From: JANOZM01 sp031429355
GTDB lineage: Bacteria > Pseudomonadota > Gammaproteobacteria > Burkholderiales > Burkholderiaceae_E
Length of the DNA stretch: 64,000 bases
Reading direction: 5' to 3'
NCBI GenBank assembly: GCA_031429355.1
Contig: JANOZM010000013.1
Span: 248,001-312,000 of the forward strand
Under the pieces are notes generated by a model. That model saw only the letters and a program-made list of their open reading frames with translations. It was not told where the DNA came from and did no database searches. Shown piece after piece: positions 26,594 through 35,418 of this stretch (its first letter is position 1; the number at the start of each line of letters is the position of its first letter). The translations under genes and the position numbers were made by a program.

Positions 26594-29134
26594 CTACGCC
26601 GTGACCGGAGAGGCAATAAAACCGCTGATCGGTTGTAAACGCTGAGTTAACGCAATGACTTGTTTCATGTATTTATCTACGTCGGCGGCATTGCCCACTT
26701 TTGCCGCTTCTTCCAAAAATTTCGATGGTTCGGTGTAAGCATCGTAACCAACAGAACCTGCCGAGCCCTTAAGCCAATGAGCCAAGTTTCCTAGTTCTTC
26801 CCAGTCACAATTTTGTTGAGCTGTTTGCATTGCAGCCAACTGTTTTGGCATACGTTCAACAAATATATTAATAACGTTGCGTAAGTTGATGTTGCTAGCT
26901 AAACGCGATCGCAATGGACCCGAGTCAGCTGATGTTACTAATGTTGATTCAATCGCTACTTCGGCTTGGAAGCCTTGCTCGCGTTTGCGTTGCAATCCGT
27001 CAACCTTAATATACTTGGCCAACAATGACATGACTTGATCGATGTCGATAGGTTTAGTTAGGTAGCCGGAGCAGCCTGCGTCGTTGATCTCTTTTTCGAA
27101 CCCTTTGAGTGCATGGGCGGTAAAAGCGATAATCGCTTCTTTGTGACCAGCCTGGCGTAGTGTTTTTGTAGCTGTAAAACCATCCATTACGGGCATTTGC
27201 ATGTCCATTAAAATAACCGCGTATTGCTTGGTTTTCGCCATAGCGACGGCAATTGCGCCGTTTTCAGCTTCATCTACTTCTAGTCCCGCAGGTATTAAAA
27301 CAGCTTTCAAAAGCTCGCGATTTTCGAGGGAGTCGTCCACGACCAAAATTGGCGTGTGAGCGAAGCGAATTGCTGCTTGGCTGTTCCCTGTCGATTTTAG
27401 TGTTTGGCGAACTGGCAATTGGTGTAGCAATTCGCTACTCGTTTGGCCGGCATCTAACACAACTTTGAAGCAACTGCCTTTACCAAACTGGCTTGTAACG
27501 ATAATGTCACCACCTAGTGCATGAGCGAATTTTTGGCTGATGGATAAACCAAGCCCTGTACCGCCAAAGCGGCGAGTGGTCGATGTTTCTGCTTGCACGA
27601 ACGGTTGGAAAATACCTTCAATTTTATCGGCTGGAATGCCGATACCAGAATCGATCACGTCAATTTCAATTTGATTCGTCTTTGCAATCCAACGGTGTAT
27701 TAGTTTTACTTCACCTTTTTCGGTGAACTTAATTGCGTTGCCCGCTAAGTTTGTAATAATTTGACGAATTCGACCTGCATCGGTGCTAATTGTTGCTGGT
27801 ATTGCACCGTCCAGTTGGTAGCTCAGTCGAATACCTTTTTCGCTAGCGCGCACTTGAAGTACTTCAATTGTTTCGGCAATGATTTCGTGTATTGGGCTAG
27901 ATAGCTTTTCAACTTCTAATTTACCCGCCTCAACTTTAGATAAATCTAAAATATCATTGATCAAGCCTAACAAGTGTTTACCACTCGAATGTACTGTATT
28001 TAAATAATGTTGTGCCTGGCTTGGATCTTTGTAGACGCCGCGTCTTAATAAATCGGTAAAACCTAGTACCGCATTCATCGGGGTACGAATTTCGTGACTC
28101 ATGTTGGCCAAAAAATCGCTTTTAGCTCGATTGGCCGAATCGGCTTGCGCTTTGGATTCAATCAGTTGGATCTCTTTTTCTTGCAGTTCGGTAACGTCAG
28201 CTAAGCTGAGTAAGACGCCACCCACGGTGTCTTTTTCGCCTTTTACAGGCGCGCAATTGGCAAGAAAAGAGCGTAATTTTCCATTGGCATCAGTTAGACC
28301 GATTGCTATGTTTAATTGAGTTTGACCAGTATTTAAAGCGTGGTGCCAAGGTGCTTCGGTAGCTTCAAATCCTTGCCAAGCCAATGTGTCAGCATCCGTT
28401 CCTAACAACTTGTCTTGGGAAAGACCGACTAAATTGCCAAAGGCCTGATTGGCTAAAACGATTTGTCCGTTTTGGTCCAAAAGTAGTAAGCCCTCAGATA
28501 ACGTATCAAGTGCAGATTTCACGCGATCCGGAACCGCACGACTTGGGTCGAGTTGTTTTAGCATTCGGCCTAAGTACAAAAAGAACGAGAAGCTACAGCA
28601 TAGCCCAACAATAATTAGTAACTGCAGGCGCTCGTCAGCCTCCCAAATCCAAATTTTATTGGAAGTGATTGGCTTAAAATGCAATTCGGTTTGGCCCCAT
28701 TTTCCTCCGCCTCCAGTAAGCGGTACCAAAATATGCGTGTCGGTTGATTTGCCATCCGCGCGCGCTTGCCATTGCTCATTATGCGGGCCCGCAACGCTAA
28801 CAATTTCCCCTTGTTCGTTACGAATTGCGAGCGAAATTAATGAGGTATTACGTGACAGAACGAATTCTAAAATAGCTTGCGCTTTGGCTAAACGTCCATC
28901 AGCTAGATCAACCATTAACGTCGCTGTTACGGTTTCCGCTAAGGCCGCTCGGGCTTGCCGTTCATTTGCTTCGCGATCTGGTATAGCACCAATGAACATT
29001 GCGCCGAGTAATGCGCTCATGACCAACGAAACAAGTCCGAAAGTTAACAGAACTCGAGCATTGACTAAAGAACGCAGCTTATTTGCAAACCCGCTATTTT
29101 TGCTACGCGCTTTTTTAGGCGACTTCTTGGACAT
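26594..29134 (-). CDS. Hybrid sensor histidine kinase with receiver and HPt domains
   Basis: An 846-residue inner-membrane kinase. It has two membrane segments (about 29-51 and 171-190) around a periplasmic sensor region, a PAS domain (about 205-320), a HisKA domain with the phospho-His in FLANMSHEIRTPMN, and a HATPase domain (GNAIKFTEKGE, DSGIGIP, GGTGLGLSI). A receiver follows (VILMDMQMPVMDG), then a C-terminal HPt with LAHWLKGSAGSVG. This is a complete phosphorelay in one protein. It overlaps the upstream 72-residue gene by 20 bases and precedes the EAL regulator by 15, so all three are coexpressed with the export-like genes upstream. Confidence 0.93.
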   Translation of the reverse strand: MSKKSPKKARSKNSGFANKLRSLVNARVLLTFGLVSLVMSALLGAMFIGAIPDREANERQARAALAETVTATLMVDLADGRLAKAQAILEFVLSRNTSLISLAIRNEQGEIVSVAGPHNEQWQARADGKSTDTHILVPLTGGGGKWGQTELHFKPITSNKIWIWEADERLQLLIIVGLCCSFSFFLYLGRMLKQLDPSRAVPDRVKSALDTLSEGLLLLDQNGQIVLANQAFGNLVGLSQDKLLGTDADTLAWQGFEATEAPWHHALNTGQTQLNIAIGLTDANGKLRSFLANCAPVKGEKDTVGGVLLSLADVTELQEKEIQLIESKAQADSANRAKSDFLANMSHEIRTPMNAVLGFTDLLRRGVYKDPSQAQHYLNTVHSSGKHLLGLINDILDLSKVEAGKLEVEKLSSPIHEIIAETIEVLQVRASEKGIRLSYQLDGAIPATISTDAGRIRQIITNLAGNAIKFTEKGEVKLIHRWIAKTNQIEIDVIDSGIGIPADKIEGIFQPFVQAETSTTRRFGGTGLGLSISQKFAHALGGDIIVTSQFGKGSCFKVVLDAGQTSSELLHQLPVRQTLKSTGNSQAAIRFAHTPILVVDDSLENRELLKAVLIPAGLEVDEAENGAIAVAMAKTKQYAVILMDMQMPVMDGFTATKTLRQAGHKEAIIAFTAHALKGFEKEINDAGCSGYLTKPIDIDQVMSLLAKYIKVDGLQRKREQGFQAEVAIESTLVTSADSGPLRSRLASNINLRNVINIFVERMPKQLAAMQTAQQNCDWEELGNLAHWLKGSAGSVGYDAYTEPSKFLEEAAKVGNAADVDKYMKQVIALTQRLQPISGFIASPVTA

Positions 29135-29333
29135 TGGTTTGTTCCGTCTGGGCTGTATTTTTTGGATTTAGTATTTTTTGACTCAACTCTTCCAAGGCTT
29201 TGTCCATTGTTTCTGCGCTTGCTTTAGTGCGAACCAAAGTAAGTTTTTGGGCTGAGCAAATTGCAGCGATTTGGCTTTTTTTGGCCAAGCCCGAAAAATT
29301 TGACAGCAAGCGCAACAATAGAGACTTCTTCAT
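29115..29333 (-). CDS. Small 72-residue protein of unknown function
   Basis: I do not recognise this protein. It has a basic, amphipathic N-terminus (MKKSLLLRLLSNFSGLAKKS), a middle with Thr/Lys/Ala and a Gln/Thr-rich end. Support for it being a gene: it lies in line between the SecA-like gene (92 bases upstream) and the kinase, and its 3' end overlaps the kinase start by 20 bases, which suggests translational coupling. The ribosome-binding site is weak. It could be a signalling accessory or even a substrate of the neighbouring export-like genes; neither is shown. Confidence 0.5.
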   Translation of the reverse strand: MKKSLLLRLLSNFSGLAKKSQIAAICSAQKLTLVRTKASAETMDKALEELSQKILNPKNTAQTEQTNVQEVA

Positions 29334-29425
29334 CCCACAGAGTATTTGCGGGTGCAGGTCAATCGACCACTCGCATCCGATACGTGGCTTGTTTTGGACG
29401 GTTGGTGGAAGCGCTTAGTTGTGGT

Positions 29426-31321
29426 TCAAACCGATTTTGAAAATAACTGACGTTTTGCCCAATGAAGATCCGCTTGAATAGATCGACCTCGCTGGAAGCG
29501 ATCTTGCTGACTACTCGAAGCTTGAACTTTTGCGTAAAGCGACAGGCAGGCAGCCGGTGATAGTTCTTGTTGCAATTCTTGAGGATTTAAAATACCAAAA
29601 CGTTGACTCATTTCAATTAGAGCGTCTTGAACGATCCATTGCTGTACTGAGCCAGGTTGGCCTTGACGTCCTGCGCGCCCCATAACCTGCCGATCAGTTC
29701 GTGGGCTTTTATTGATTTGAAAACTAATGACCGCTAAACCGCCTGCGCGTAAAGCTCTTGCATCAAGCTTAATGTCAGTGCCGCGCCCTGCCATTTGCGT
29801 AGCTATGGTAATTGCAGCGGCGTTACCGGCTCGTGCAATAACCCTCGCTTCGTGTAATTCATTGTCTGCGCTGAGTGCAGTTGCCGAAAGCCCTGCGTTT
29901 TCTAACGCCTGTGCAATTACTTTGGTCTGGTTAACGTCTTGAGTTGCAATTAGGACGGGACGACCAATTCGAGTTAGTAGACCGACTTCGCGTACCAGGA
30001 TTGTCTGCGCCTGTTCAATCGTTTGAACAATAAATGGTTTCAGTTCTTTTCGTAGTAAGTTGTGGTGCGGCTTTACCAACACAACCGAGCATTGATAGTT
30101 TTTTTCGATCTCGGCTTTGTCATTTAGCAAGGTACCGCTTAAGCCCGCAAGATGGTAATACCGTTGCAACAGTGCCGGATACTGAATGCTCGACAATTGC
30201 GTTGTGCGTTTGGGGGTTGGTAATCCCTCTTTTACAGCCACCATCGCATGTAATCCATTGCCCCACTGACGGCCGACTGCAACACGTCCGGAGCTTATGT
30301 CGATAATTTGAATTTCTTTATCGTCAATTAAATAATCTCTACCTAACTTTAAATCGTGTAGAGCATGGAGTGCCGTAAGCACTTGTTGCTGACGGTGTGC
30401 AATGGTTAACCAAGGCTGTATTGGTAATTGCTCTAGCCTAGTTTGGGCGTTTATATTTAGCGCGCGGGCCTGGTTTTTACCAACCCAGTCCGTTGCTTCT
30501 TTTAGTTGTTGGGCAAATTCGATAGCCCGAAAGGCCATTAATTTTTCGTTTGCATCGTTCACTTGTTGCGATAGTACAAGCGGCATTATTGCTTCATCCA
30601 ACAGTGTAACGTCAGCTTCGTCAATTAGCGCGCAACACAAGCCGCGTAAAAGTCGCGAATCGTCTTGTGGACCTAATGAATCCTTTAAAAATGAAAACCC
30701 AACGCATCGTGTTGTACTGTAAGTAATGTCGGCTAAAAAGGCTTTGCGTTGAGATTTGGCTGGGTCTTGTTCGCCAGTAGAAGCGACACTTAAGTGAAGT
30801 GCTCGGTAAAGCGGTTCAAATAGCTCGGCGTCACGTTTTGCCAAATACTCGTTGGCGGTTAACACGTGTACAGGGCTTCCCGCAAGTGCAAGTACCGATG
30901 CAGCCAAAGCTATTGCTAGACTTTTTCCTTCACCAGTGGCTAACTCTACAAACGATTGCTCAATAAGTAAAATTGCGCACTCAATTTGTGAACGAAAGGC
31001 ACTCCAGCCCATGATGTTTTTTGCGACTACGGCAACATGCAAAATAGATAAGTCAATTGCTTTAGTCGAACACTGACTGTTCCGCAAATTGGCTCGCAGG
31101 GTCGGTAAGTTGCAGAGTAAATCGTATTCGCTTTTCGGTGTTTGTAATTGATCGTAAATGGCTTGTGCACGTTTTTGTGCACCAGCTTGTGTTGGTTCTT
31201 TCCCAACCAAAGGAGCAAGCCGATGGCCGATCATCGTAAGCTTAGGTTTACGAGCTGTCCTGTCCTTTCGGGTAGGGTAGTTGCCCCACAAAGATCCTGG
31301 CTGAACTAGCTGAAGATTCAC
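29426..31321 (-). CDS. SecA-like motor ATPase, shortened
   Basis: A 631-residue relative of the preprotein translocase ATPase SecA. It keeps the motor: ELATGEGKSLAIALA (Walker A), VHVLTANEYLAKRDAELF, ITYSTTRCVGFSFLKDSL, CALIDEADVTLLDEA (Walker B), HLAGLSGTLL, TIATQMAGRGTDIKLD and QVMGRAGRQGQPGS. The preprotein-crosslinking region is reduced, and the protein stops soon after the second motor domain. It therefore lacks the helical scaffold/wing and zinc-binding tail of housekeeping SecA (about 900 residues). It is probably a specialised motor rather than the essential SecA. It lies 23 bases downstream of the M50 fusion gene, in an operon with two HlyD-like proteins. Confidence 0.85.
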   Translation of the reverse strand: MNLQLVQPGSLWGNYPTRKDRTARKPKLTMIGHRLAPLVGKEPTQAGAQKRAQAIYDQLQTPKSEYDLLCNLPTLRANLRNSQCSTKAIDLSILHVAVVAKNIMGWSAFRSQIECAILLIEQSFVELATGEGKSLAIALAASVLALAGSPVHVLTANEYLAKRDAELFEPLYRALHLSVASTGEQDPAKSQRKAFLADITYSTTRCVGFSFLKDSLGPQDDSRLLRGLCCALIDEADVTLLDEAIMPLVLSQQVNDANEKLMAFRAIEFAQQLKEATDWVGKNQARALNINAQTRLEQLPIQPWLTIAHRQQQVLTALHALHDLKLGRDYLIDDKEIQIIDISSGRVAVGRQWGNGLHAMVAVKEGLPTPKRTTQLSSIQYPALLQRYYHLAGLSGTLLNDKAEIEKNYQCSVVLVKPHHNLLRKELKPFIVQTIEQAQTILVREVGLLTRIGRPVLIATQDVNQTKVIAQALENAGLSATALSADNELHEARVIARAGNAAAITIATQMAGRGTDIKLDARALRAGGLAVISFQINKSPRTDRQVMGRAGRQGQPGSVQQWIVQDALIEMSQRFGILNPQELQQELSPAACLSLYAKVQASSSQQDRFQRGRSIQADLHWAKRQLFSKSV

Positions 31322-31344
31322 GATATAGTGCTCGTCAATCTAAG

Positions 31345-33510
31345 TTATGCAGTTCGCACAGCAAATTGTGTACGAATTGTTTCTTGAATGCCGCGTAGCA
31401 ATTGCTTAGCAACGATGCTGTAACCAAAATCAATCACAACCCAAGCTACTGTTCCGTGAGTAACAGCTGAGTTAATAGATGGCTTTAAATCAGATGGCTT
31501 CAAATCAAACGCGAAACTTGGGTGCAAGGGGCGGGTATGCAGTTGGTCAAGCGGATCGGTTTCGATATGACCGCCACGGGTTTGACTTAGGCCGACATTT
31601 GGCAATTTTTCCAGTGCCATCGGAGTTTGGCGCTCCAAAGAGCCGCTTAATAATGTGTTATTGGCAGCCCAGAAGAACTGGACCTGCTGGGTAGTTATTC
31701 TGCCGGCTAATGTTTGATTCACAACAAGTTGCAAGTTTGCAGTTCTCTCCAATGTTGAAACGCCTAAAAGTTGTCCTTTTTTTACCCATTGTCCCGGTAA
31801 ATTTTGTGCGTTAATCCAATCGACGGTTGTACTACCGAGTTGATTCGGGTTTGATTTTCTTAAGCCTGCTACCGCAGGTTCAACGATAAGCTCGTCTTTG
31901 CGTTCTTGAAACAAGTTTCTTTCTGATTTTAATGTTTCTATTTCGTCATTGAGTTGCTTGGCCAAATTGACATTGGTTTGCAAAGCCTGCTGTTGACGGG
32001 CTTGTAAGGCTTGTAGACGGCTTTCAATACGCAACAGTTGTAAATCAATACTCGGATCTTCTAAAGCAAGTCTTGCATTGTGCCGCTCAAATTGTAGCGG
32101 TACAAAACCATCCGCACGCGCTTTAGCTAAAAATTCATTGTCCACGGTCCAAAGTGCTTTTTGAATGCTGCGATCCGGTAAAGGCAGCATTAAAAAGAAC
32201 ACACAAGTCGTAAGGACAACCCAAACAAAGCGATGCCGAAATTTTGATTGCTGAGCCGCATTTGCAGCTGATTGATCAAGCTTGTTTTTTAATTGCCACA
32301 AAGGCTTACCGATAAGCTGCACAAACGCGGCGATTGCTAAACCAAACGCCAACGATCGGTACAGACTACCAATCCAAATAAATGCCCAGTAAAAAATACT
32401 GGCCCGCCAGAGCCAAGCCGCAGGTGCATACAAAATAAGCCAAATGCGCTCGCCAGGGGCTGGTCTTAATAACATCGTGCGGGTGAACAAACTGTCTTGC
32501 CAAAAGCGGCCGCTTCTTTGCGCTAAATTGGGTAACTCAAGTGCGTCAACCAAAACATAGTAACCGTCCATTTTCATAAGCGGGTTGGCGTTAAATACAA
32601 TGGTTGATAAGCCCGCCGTTAACCAAGTTGCTAATAAAATTTGTCTAACAAAGCCCGGTTCGGCTTGTTGCCATAGCAGTAACGCTAACCCAGCGATAAA
32701 AATTTCAGCGGCAATTCCTGCGCAGCTAACGACAATGCGTTGACTCTTTTTTCCCAAACTATTCGCTTGGGAAATATCAATGTAAGGCGCGGGAAATAAA
32801 AACATCCAACTAACGCCCCACTGGCGCGCGTTTGCCCCGTAGTGGCGTGCTGTAACTCCATGGGCTAACTCGTGTATTAGTTTAATTGGGATAAACATTA
32901 CAGCCATTAGCCACCACGACGTTGGCTGCATTAAAAATTCATTTGCCTGCATCGCCAAGCGTTGGCCGTTGTTTGCCAACACAGAAATTATCCATCCGCA
33001 GCACAACAACCAAATAAGTACGCCTAATGGCGAGCAAAAAAACGCTCCAAAAAATTGCAAATGAGCAATTGTGTTGCTGGGGTTGCCGCAATCTAGGCGA
33101 TACCCCGTAGGTGAGAATCGGCCCTGAAACTCTTGTTTGCTTTTTTCGTCTGCTTGTTGCTCTAAGTTATTCCATGCCGCGTTAGCATTGGTATTAAGTA
33201 AATTTTTCTCAAAACATTGCTGCAATATTTCAATGGTCTCTGGTTGTGTGGCGCATGCATCTTGGCGTCTTTCAATTGCGTTTTGCCAAAGTGCGTCTAA
33301 TGTGATTTTTCCGTTACAGCGACCTATAATTTCCCAAGCTTGCTGATTAAAACGCAGCGTGTTTTTACCATTTCCGCAAGTTAACCAGTACCATTGCTCG
33401 CCTCGAATAGTTTCGCTACGCATGCGCGTGTGACGACTCCAGGTAGGCTTTAAGTTGGCAACGTCGTGCCACATTGGGCTAAATAAAATGTCGGGCGATT
33501 GCGAAGCCAC
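31345..33510 (-). CDS. PqqD-like / M50 metalloprotease / HlyD-like fusion protein
   Basis: A 721-residue membrane protein with three parts. Residues about 25-110 resemble a PqqD-like peptide-binding domain (LTCGNGKNTLRFNQQAWEII). Residues about 150-450 form a polytopic site-2 protease of family M50 with the zinc motif HELAHG and the second ligand segment NPLMKMDG. Residues about 450-721 have one membrane anchor, a coiled coil (about 490-535) and flanking barrel-sandwich strands (EPAVAGLRK, GQWVKKGQLLGVS), as in HlyD membrane-fusion proteins. It begins next to the HlyD-like gene stop, so translation is coupled. Intramembrane cleavage or handling of an exported peptide or protein is a reasonable inference. 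Confidence 0.85.
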   Translation of the reverse strand: MASQSPDILFSPMWHDVANLKPTWSRHTRMRSETIRGEQWYWLTCGNGKNTLRFNQQAWEIIGRCNGKITLDALWQNAIERRQDACATQPETIEILQQCFEKNLLNTNANAAWNNLEQQADEKSKQEFQGRFSPTGYRLDCGNPSNTIAHLQFFGAFFCSPLGVLIWLLCCGWIISVLANNGQRLAMQANEFLMQPTSWWLMAVMFIPIKLIHELAHGVTARHYGANARQWGVSWMFLFPAPYIDISQANSLGKKSQRIVVSCAGIAAEIFIAGLALLLWQQAEPGFVRQILLATWLTAGLSTIVFNANPLMKMDGYYVLVDALELPNLAQRSGRFWQDSLFTRTMLLRPAPGERIWLILYAPAAWLWRASIFYWAFIWIGSLYRSLAFGLAIAAFVQLIGKPLWQLKNKLDQSAANAAQQSKFRHRFVWVVLTTCVFFLMLPLPDRSIQKALWTVDNEFLAKARADGFVPLQFERHNARLALEDPSIDLQLLRIESRLQALQARQQQALQTNVNLAKQLNDEIETLKSERNLFQERKDELIVEPAVAGLRKSNPNQLGSTTVDWINAQNLPGQWVKKGQLLGVSTLERTANLQLVVNQTLAGRITTQQVQFFWAANNTLLSGSLERQTPMALEKLPNVGLSQTRGGHIETDPLDQLHTRPLHPSFAFDLKPSDLKPSINSAVTHGTVAWVVIDFGYSIVAKQLLRGIQETIRTQFAVRTA

Positions 33511-33511
33511 G

Positions 33512-35035
33512 TTAGCCTACCAACCACGGCAGCCAACGCCATGCCCATAAGCGTAAATATTGGCTGGTTTGCCGGTACCAAATAAATGCGAGTGGTGTGT
33601 TGCCATCTTCTAGATGTACGACGCCACGTAGGCCCGGTTTTATAAAATTTGTTTGATTACTGCTAGTTGCTTTAGTAACTTTGGCGTGAACTTCTATTGC
33701 GTTGCCCGATTCGGTTACGATTGCAGCGGGCGAAATCGAATCGACTTGAACGCTAATACTCTCGAAAGGGCGGGCCGATAACGCAAGCTGCCCTTTCTGA
33801 AGCGTTTTAACTCGGCTACTATCGCGTTCGTCTAATTCGATAATGACGCGAAAACTATTCTCCGGAGCTACTACGGCCAACGTTTGGCCGCGTTCTATAG
33901 AGTTGCCGACTAGGGTCGAAAGGTCAGTTGAAATAATCACCCCATCAATCGGCGCTCGAACTTGAATGCCATCGATTTGCGTGGCTATTAATCCAAGTTG
34001 AGCGTCTAACTCTTCTACCTTAGATTGCGCGAGGATCATTGCTGCGCGATCGCCTTTAGCAATAGAAGATCGATAGTTGCCTTCATAAGCGGCGCGCTCG
34101 CTCTGCAATCGTGAGCGCTCTAACTCAAAATCGCGCTCTTTTAATTCAGCAATTACTTGACCTGTTTTTACGCGATCGCCAGGTCGGGCGTAAACCGCTT
34201 TTAACAAGCCGTTGGTGGGTGAAGTTAATTGTCTTTGAATTTGCCCTTCAACCCTTGCTGGTGCGCTAACTGGATCGTTAATTGGAATCAAGGTGATTGC
34301 TGCAACCAATAATGCACCAGCAATTAAGCCGTTGCGTCCAATAAGTTTGGTTTTTATAAATTGTAAAGGGTTTCGTAACATCAGCGGTGTTGCTTGCTTA
34401 GTTTGTACCAATGAAAGGGCGCTGGCGATTGCGATACTTTCGGTTTCAATCCTACGAACAGATTCGGTCCAGAATTGAGCTAGGCTGTTTATCACCTGCG
34501 GCTGCTGATCCAGAGCAAATTCCACGACTAGGATAGCTTCAATTTTACCTGCTAGTCCTAACGGTAGGCTTAACGCAATTCCGGAAACGTCCCTAGCTAA
34601 TTGATGATGAGCAATTGCAACAAGTTTGCACTCGGCAAATTGTAAATCGCTGCTTAAACCGTAACTACCCCAAACGCTAGTATGTTGCTCGCGTGCCTCG
34701 TGCGCAGCGTTGGTTAAGTTTTGTTTGTCTTGTTCGTTTAAGTCTTGAATGAGTGCGTTGGATGCGCCTAGAATTTCTAAGGGTTTGCCGGGTTGGGCGT
34801 TTAATAGGACGACTCGGCTAGCCGCCCACTGTTGCGCAATGCTCTCTGCAAGCATGGCTAAACGAGTCTCGTTTTGAAGCTCATTGTGGATGCGAGTAAG
34901 AATCGGTCCCCAATTTAATGCGAAACACTGGCTAGGCGATTTTTCTGGTTGATGTGCAGGCACGCGCACAGAAACCGCCGTGTTTGTTGGCGGCTGTTGG
35001 CGGGCAATGCGATTGAGCAGTTCTTTAGATTCCAT
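33512..35035 (-). CDS. HlyD-family periplasmic adaptor with GAF-like N-terminal domain
   Basis: About 507 residues. The first 210 are soluble and GAF-like (LAESIAQQWAASRVVLLNA, ending at LAQFWTESVRRIETES). A single membrane segment (about 240-260) leads to a HlyD/membrane-fusion half: PTNGLLKAVYARPGDRVKTG (barrel-sandwich), a short coiled coil (ERDFELERSRLQSERAAYEG), VRAPIDGVIIS, and a beta-barrel to the C-terminus. The cytoplasmic GAF-like domain suggests control by a small ligand (inference). It is the first gene of the operon. The ATG at 35035 is preferred; an in-frame TTG at 35047 would add four residues. Confidence 0.85.
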   Translation of the reverse strand: MESKELLNRIARQQPPTNTAVSVRVPAHQPEKSPSQCFALNWGPILTRIHNELQNETRLAMLAESIAQQWAASRVVLLNAQPGKPLEILGASNALIQDLNEQDKQNLTNAAHEAREQHTSVWGSYGLSSDLQFAECKLVAIAHHQLARDVSGIALSLPLGLAGKIEAILVVEFALDQQPQVINSLAQFWTESVRRIETESIAIASALSLVQTKQATPLMLRNPLQFIKTKLIGRNGLIAGALLVAAITLIPINDPVSAPARVEGQIQRQLTSPTNGLLKAVYARPGDRVKTGQVIAELKERDFELERSRLQSERAAYEGNYRSSIAKGDRAAMILAQSKVEELDAQLGLIATQIDGIQVRAPIDGVIISTDLSTLVGNSIERGQTLAVVAPENSFRVIIELDERDSSRVKTLQKGQLALSARPFESISVQVDSISPAAIVTESGNAIEVHAKVTKATSSNQTNFIKPGLRGVVHLEDGNTPLAFIWYRQTSQYLRLWAWRWLPWLVG

Positions 35036-35047
35036 GGGCTTACCCAA

Positions 35048-35075
35048 GTATTAGCTGCGGTTGGCAAGGCTTCAA
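35048..35075 (-). promoter_or_regulatory. Candidate promoter of the HlyD/M50/SecA-like operon
   Basis: On the minus strand TTGAAG (35075-35070) and TAATAC (35053-35048) are 16 bases apart, close to sigma-70 -35 and -10 boxes. The predicted start of transcription would be only a few bases before the ATG at 35035, so the mRNA may be nearly leaderless. This is a prediction. Confidence 0.4.
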
Positions 35076-35164
35076 GCCGCTTTTGGATAAGGCCGATCAA
35101 TGGCTATAGTTTTTGAGTGAGCGGCAGCCGGTTTGGTCATGCGTCGCTGTCGCGCCACCATTGA

Positions 35165-35194
35165 TTGGCAAGTGCCTGCGACCTAGGATATACT
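35165..35194 (+). promoter_or_regulatory. Promoter of the initiator tRNA gene
   Basis: TTGGCA (35165-35170) and TATACT (35189-35194) are 18 bases apart, with a GC-containing discriminator before the tRNA. The predicted transcription start falls at or just before the first tRNA base, so the precursor has little or no 5' leader. Confidence 0.65.
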
Positions 35195-35200
35195 TCGCAT

Positions 35201-35277
35201 CGCGGGGTGGAGCAGTCTGGCAGCTCGTCGGGCTCATAACCCGAAGGTCGCAGGTTCAAATCCTGCCTCCGCAACCA
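35201..35277 (+). tRNA. Initiator tRNA-fMet (CAT)
   Basis: A 77-base cloverleaf with anticodon CAT in the loop CTCATAA. It shows the initiator hallmarks: a C1-A72 mismatch at the top of the acceptor stem and three G-C pairs (GGG/CCC) below the anticodon loop. The T-arm reads CAGGTTCAAATCCTG and the CCA end is encoded. Confidence 0.97.
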
Positions 35278-35418
35278 AAAAAATTAAAGTTTTAAAAAGG
35301 CAGGGTGCCAATAGCCATTTGGTGCCAAGTTAAAAAGATAGATTGGCGTCGGCTTGACCCCGACAGTCCCTAGCGAAAATCGTTAGGTTTGACAACCGGA
35401 ATCCCATATGTTTTGTAA

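Noticed and set aside
28449..29171. A 240-codon plus-strand frame opposite the hybrid kinase
   Set aside because: It lies fully across the kinase N-terminus and has no protein-like domains.
29426..31321. Calling this gene the housekeeping secA
   Set aside because: It lacks the scaffold, wing and zinc-binding tail and sits in an accessory operon.
35113..35295. A 60-codon plus-strand frame over the tRNA
   Set aside because: It runs through the initiator tRNA gene and is not coding.
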